From Methanobacteriota archaeon (GTDB lineage: Archaea; Halobacteriota; Methanosarcinia; Methanosarcinales; Methanosarcinaceae): 16,588 bases of DNA. The notes beneath the pieces were generated by a model. That model was given only the letters and a program-made list of their open reading frames with translations, made no database searches and had not been told where the DNA came from. The translations under genes were made by a program, and so were the position numbers. Where the stretch lies: the NCBI GenBank assembly GCA_030837265.1, contig JAUPKV010000445.1:1-16588 (forward strand). Direction: 5' to 3'. This document shows positions 13,420 through 16,588 of this stretch, piece by piece; position 1 is the stretch's first letter, and each line of letters begins with the position of its first letter.

Positions 13420-13524
13420 ATGTGTCAAGACCACTGTAGTTATGTATATTCATCGGGTTGGTGTATAAAAGTTGGCATTACAGTATCTTTACTTTGCATT
13501 CTTGAGAAACAGAATATGCCATAA
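13420..13524 (+). CDS. Possible 34-residue Cys-containing peptide
   Basis: The ATG at 13420 opens 34 codons with cysteines at positions 2, 6, 15 and 26 and a short hydrophobic stretch (VGITVSLLCIL). A purine-rich GAAGGGGAGAAG lies upstream, but its GGGGAG core is more than 10 nt from the ATG, which is long. I do not recognise the protein, and chance is a real possibility. Confidence 0.2.
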   Translation: MCQDHCSYVYSSGWCIKVGITVSLLCILEKQNMP

Positions 13525-13643
13525 AAGCTGTGAGGTAATATCTTCAAGAAAACCGGACCAGAACTAAAAAATGTAAATGTTGCATCCATTTTATCCATAG
13601 TTTGTATAGTAAATATATTGTCAATTTATTTCTTATATGGATC

Positions 13644-13671
13644 TATCCTCTATGTATTTCTCAATAGGATA
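13644..13671 (+). promoter_or_regulatory. Inverted repeat next to the pstS promoter
   Basis: TATCCT (13644-13649) and AGGATA (13666-13671) form a 6-bp inverted repeat 16 nt apart, ending 6 nt before the TATA element. The left arm also belongs to GGATCTATCC (13639-13648). This is where a phosphate-responsive regulator would be expected to bind, but no known consensus was matched. Confidence 0.3.
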
Positions 13672-13677
13672 TATCGA

Positions 13678-13690
13678 GAATCTTTATATA
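13678..13690 (+). promoter_or_regulatory. TATA promoter of the pst operon
   Basis: GAATCTTTATATA followed by TCTTCCTTATTT is almost the same as the promoter at 9098-9110. A start near 13712 gives a leader of about 70 nt before pstS. Confidence 0.55.
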
Positions 13691-13780
13691 TCTTCCTTAT
13701 TTACTAGTACAGAACGGGTTACAAGTTTAATATCTGTGGATTTTTGACCTAGTTATATTTATTTTAGGAGTGTCTTTGAC

Positions 13781-14731
13781 ATGGCAAATAAATTAAAAAC
13801 TTACACAGTCCTGGTTTTAGTTGTAATTGGACTTGTGTTTCTAGGAATTGGATGTACTGGGAAAAATAATGAAGGTCCTGCCCCTGCAGAGAATACCTCA
13901 ACCGGGACAGCTCCAGCAAAGGAAACGGCTGCAGCTAACGAAACTCCTCAGAGCACTGCCTCTGCCAATGAACAGAGCATATCTGTTAAAGGTTCTGACA
14001 CTGTTCTGCCTCTTGCGCAGGCTGAAGCTGAAGAATTTATGAATGAGAGTTCCGAGAAGAGTATATCAGTTACCGGAGGCGGGTCTGGAGTAGGGATTGC
14101 AGCACTCATCGACGGACAGGTAGACATTGCTACCGCATCCAGAGAAATTAATGATAATGAGACCCAAAACGCAAAGAAGAACGGAATCAATCCTGTTGCT
14201 ACGACCATTGCCTACGACGGCATTACAGTGGTTGTAAATCCTGCAAATCCTGTTTCTAATCTAACTTTTGATCAGGTGCGTAATATCTACAACGGAAACA
14301 TAAGTAACTGGAAGGATGTAGGTGGTCAGGATAAGCCGATAGTAGCTATTTCCAGAGACAGCAGTTCTGGAACTTATAAGGACTTCCAGACGATGGCTAT
14401 GAATGGGGACAAATATCGGCCTGACGTTCTCGCCCAATCTGCTACCGGCGGAATAGTCAGTGAGGTTGCTCAGAACCCTAATGCAATCGGATACATCGGT
14501 TTTGCATATCTTGATAAAACAACCAAGGCCTTAAGCCTGGACAAAGGAAACGGCTCCGTAGCTCCGACTGTAGAGACAATTAGCAGTGGTGCATATCCGC
14601 TCTCGAGAGCTCTCTTATTCTATACAAATGGAGAACCAACTGGTCTCATAAAGGAGTTCACTGACTTTGTGTTGAGCGAAAAAGGACAGAGTGTTGTTAA
14701 AGAAGTCGGATACATCCCATTAAAGAAGTAA
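13781..14731 (+). CDS. pstS: Phosphate ABC transporter substrate-binding lipoprotein PstS
   Basis: This 316-residue extracellular phosphate-binding protein delivers phosphate to the PstCAB importer. A signal segment (about 5-24) ends in the lipobox-like LGIGC, so Cys25 would be the lipid anchor. A linker rich in Ala, Thr, Asn and Pro (about 26-65) follows. The binding domain shows GSDTVLPL (about 71-78), GGGSGVGI (about 100-107), ASREI near 124 and SRDSSSGT (about 191-198), the loops that bind phosphate in this family. AGGAG lies 10 nt before the ATG. It is first in an operon with pstC (45 nt later) and pstA, with a strong promoter and an inverted repeat upstream. Confidence 0.93.
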   Translation: MANKLKTYTVLVLVVIGLVFLGIGCTGKNNEGPAPAENTSTGTAPAKETAAANETPQSTASANEQSISVKGSDTVLPLAQAEAEEFMNESSEKSISVTGGGSGVGIAALIDGQVDIATASREINDNETQNAKKNGINPVATTIAYDGITVVVNPANPVSNLTFDQVRNIYNGNISNWKDVGGQDKPIVAISRDSSSGTYKDFQTMAMNGDKYRPDVLAQSATGGIVSEVAQNPNAIGYIGFAYLDKTTKALSLDKGNGSVAPTVETISSGAYPLSRALLFYTNGEPTGLIKEFTDFVLSEKGQSVVKEVGYIPLKK

Positions 14732-14776
14732 AGTTCAACGGATAGATCAGGCTCAAAAGAGTACTCAAGGAAAAAC

Positions 14777-15667
14777 ATGTTAAACAGGAAAATTAAGGAA
14801 AAAGCGATCGAAACGACGCTTTTCTCATTTAGCGTCCTTACGGTCGTCATTCTTTTCCTTATATGCATTTTTTTATTCAGGGATAGTTTACTGCTCTTTA
14901 ACGATACTTCTCTTGCGGACTTTCTTACCGGTAAGTTCTGGTACCCAACAGCAGAGAACAGACAGTTCGGATTATTACCTCTTTTTTTCGGTTCACTTAT
15001 AGTTACTGCCGGATCAATTATTTTTTCCGTGCCTTTAGGTGTTGCTTGTGCCATATATCTCTCCGAGATAGCACACCCAAAGGTTGCAGACTTAATGAAA
15101 CCTTTTATTGAGATTCTGGCCGGAATTCCTTCAGTCGTCTTTGGTTTTTTCGGACTTGTCGTGCTGGTTCCGATAGTACAACATAGTCTTAATCTCCCTA
15201 CTGGACAGACAGCCCTTACTGGCTCCATTATACTTGGCATTATGGCTCTTCCCACGATTATAACCATTTCAGAGGATGCAATCAGTTCAGTCCCAAGCAC
15301 TATCAAGCAAGGTTCGCTTGCTCTTGGAGCTACAAGGTGGCAGACTATGTATAAAGTAATAGTCCCTGCAGCTATTTCCGGAATCTCTGCGGCTGTGATC
15401 CTCGGTATCGGAAGGGCAATAGGTGAGACTATGACCCTTATGATGGTCACCGGGAATTCCGCAATAATCCCTTCCTTCCCAGGTGGTCTTCTGGACCCTG
15501 TGAGGACAATGACTGCGACAATTGCGCTTGAGATGGGAGAGGTTCCTCAAGGAAGCACACACTTTCATGCACTCTTTGCAGTCGGAACAGTGCTCTTCGT
15601 TATAACTCTCTTGATTAACCTGATTGCCGATTCGATCAAGAAACGCTACAGGTTTAAGGTGGACTGA
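14777..15667 (+). CDS. pstC: Phosphate ABC transporter permease PstC
   Basis: This 296-residue inner permease subunit pairs with PstA to form the phosphate channel. About six membrane segments are visible, beginning near residues 15-35 and 72-96. The EAA loop that contacts the ATPase PstB is at about 166-200 (EDAISSVPSTIKQGSLALGA followed by TRWQ). RAIGETMTL near 215 and GSTHFHALFAVG near 255 are typical of the family. AAGGA lies about 6 nt before the ATG. The stop is 2 nt before the first pstA start codon, so translation is probably coupled. Confidence 0.93.
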   Translation: MLNRKIKEKAIETTLFSFSVLTVVILFLICIFLFRDSLLLFNDTSLADFLTGKFWYPTAENRQFGLLPLFFGSLIVTAGSIIFSVPLGVACAIYLSEIAHPKVADLMKPFIEILAGIPSVVFGFFGLVVLVPIVQHSLNLPTGQTALTGSIILGIMALPTIITISEDAISSVPSTIKQGSLALGATRWQTMYKVIVPAAISGISAAVILGIGRAIGETMTLMMVTGNSAIIPSFPGGLLDPVRTMTATIALEMGEVPQGSTHFHALFAVGTVLFVITLLINLIADSIKKRYRFKVD

Positions 15668-15669
15668 AA

Positions 15670-16588
15670 ATGGGGTCGAATACTGAATTAAATGAAAAAG
15701 AATATAACTCCTTTAAGGTTCAGGGTGGATTGAGCATGAGATTGAATGCAAGAACGAGCGAAAAAATCGCATTTACACTGCTCAGACTTGCAGCAATGGC
15801 TGTTGCCGGATTTGTAGTAATCATTCTGGGTTACATTATTTATAACGGATATAGTGTAATCAGCATAGAATTCCTTACCGAAATGCCCAAACGAATGATG
15901 ACGCAAGGAGGTATCTATCCTGCAATTGTGGGTACTATGCTCCTTATCATCGGGTCGATGGCTGTAGCCCTTCCTCTGGGAATTATGGTAGCTATCTACC
16001 TTAACGAATATGCAGGAGAAAGCCGTACCACGTGGCTTATTGAAATGGCGATCAACAATCTTGCAGGAACTCCATCGGTAGTATTCGGTCTTTTCGGGAT
16101 GGCTCTTTTTGTTAATTACTTTGGTTTTGGCCCTTCTTTGCTTGCAGCGTCCCTTACGCTTTCTCTTCTGATTATTCCGGTAATTATTCGCTCCACTGAG
16201 GAAGCTTTGATTGCAGTTCCGTATGAGTATCGGGAATCCTCTCTTGCACTCGGAATCAGTAAATGGCAGACCATCAGGCATGTGGTGCTCCCTGCAGCCA
16301 TTCCAGGGATTATTACCGGTACAATATTGAGCATAGGCAGGGTTTCGGGTGAGACAGCTCCTATACTTCTCACTGGCGCTGCTTATTTCCTGCCAAGACT
16401 GCCTAACTCGGTTTACTCACAGTTTATGGCTCTCCCTTACCACTTATTCGTACTAGCTACTGCCGGAACAAACATAGAAAAGACACGCCCTATCCAGTAC
16501 GGAACAGCCCTGGTTCTGTTGATGATAGTGCTGAGCTTAAATGTATTAGCGGTTTTAATCCGCAGGCATTATAGGAACAAATTAAAAA
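15670..16588 (+). CDS. pstA: Phosphate ABC transporter permease PstA (partial at window end)
   Basis: This is the second permease subunit. The frame runs open to the window end (306 codons), and the last residues (VLIRRHYRNKLK) look close to the true C-terminus. The EAA loop is at about 177-213 (EEALIAVPYEYRESSLALGI followed by SKWQT), and RVSGETAPILLTGAAYFLP follows. There are two plausible starts. ATG 15670 has GGTGG 7 nt upstream. ATG 15736 has GGTGG 7 nt upstream as well and gives a protein shorter by 22 polar residues, closer to the usual family N-terminus. pstB and phoU are expected next. Confidence 0.92.
   Translation, partial: MGSNTELNEKEYNSFKVQGGLSMRLNARTSEKIAFTLLRLAAMAVAGFVVIILGYIIYNGYSVISIEFLTEMPKRMMTQGGIYPAIVGTMLLIIGSMAVALPLGIMVAIYLNEYAGESRTTWLIEMAINNLAGTPSVVFGLFGMALFVNYFGFGPSLLAASLTLSLLIIPVIIRSTEEALIAVPYEYRESSLALGISKWQTIRHVVLPAAIPGIITGTILSIGRVSGETAPILLTGAAYFLPRLPNSVYSQFMALPYHLFVLATAGTNIEKTRPIQYGTALVLLMIVLSLNVLAVLIRRHYRNKLK

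Larger units (their letters stand above)
13022..13780. other. A+T-rich spacer upstream of the phosphate operon
   Basis: No well-supported gene. It contains a 13-bp direct repeat (13172-13197), T-rich tracts (13270-13320), one small Cys-containing frame (13420-13524), and the promoter region of pstS (13644-13690), each listed separately. Confidence 0.45.

Noticed and set aside
14620..15450. Minus-strand open frame of 276 codons
   Set aside because: It is the shadow of pstS and pstC, whose family motifs are unmistakable on the plus strand.
15688..16281. Minus-strand open frame of 197 codons
   Set aside because: It is the shadow of pstA and has a basic, low-hydrophobicity composition without protein character.

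Overview
The window looks like a chromosomal segment of a Methanosarcina-type archaeon. This rests on gene content and expression signals seen in the sequence, not on a database match. It has low G+C, very long A+T-rich intergenic stretches, archaeal TATA boxes, strong GGTGG/GAGGT ribosome binding sites, and very large secreted parallel beta-helix proteins with PKD and PGF-pre-PGF domains.

Layout. Positions 1-570 hold no gene, only terminator-like hairpins and a 143-bp inverted-repeat element that looks like a MITE. From 570 to 2329 three small genes run on the minus strand: a one-TM membrane protein of unknown function, a BofA-like membrane protein, and a small helical protein. Wide spacers separate them, and these carry a repeated promoter-like motif and possible structured RNAs. 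The plus strand then has a possible short secreted peptide (2643-2774) and a SpoIIM/DUF95 membrane protein (2816-3448).

The centre is a cell-surface block. A 1438-residue protein (3763-8079) has two NosD-type beta-helix arrays, a PKD domain, a PGF-pre-PGF domain, a membrane anchor and a long charged cytoplasmic tail. It is followed 41 nt later by an archaeal prepilin/preflagellin peptidase (8121-8903). Next is an 885-residue secreted beta-helix protein (9324-11981) with two in-frame tandem repeats of glycosylation sequons plus cysteine, and two PKD domains.

The 1.8-kb spacer 11982-13780 holds terminators, the remnant of a further PKD domain, a long hairpin with a CU-rich anti-Shine-Dalgarno-like loop (candidate sRNA), and fragments that may be insertion-sequence debris. 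The window ends in a phosphate-uptake operon, pstS-pstC-pstA. pstA is cut by the window edge, and pstB and phoU would be expected just beyond it.

The observations most worth following are the cysteine/sequon repeat stalk, the anchored beta-helix protein with a cytoplasmic tail next to a prepilin peptidase, the candidate sRNA hairpin, the repeated 43-nt element, and the overlapping leader ORF before the large surface gene.
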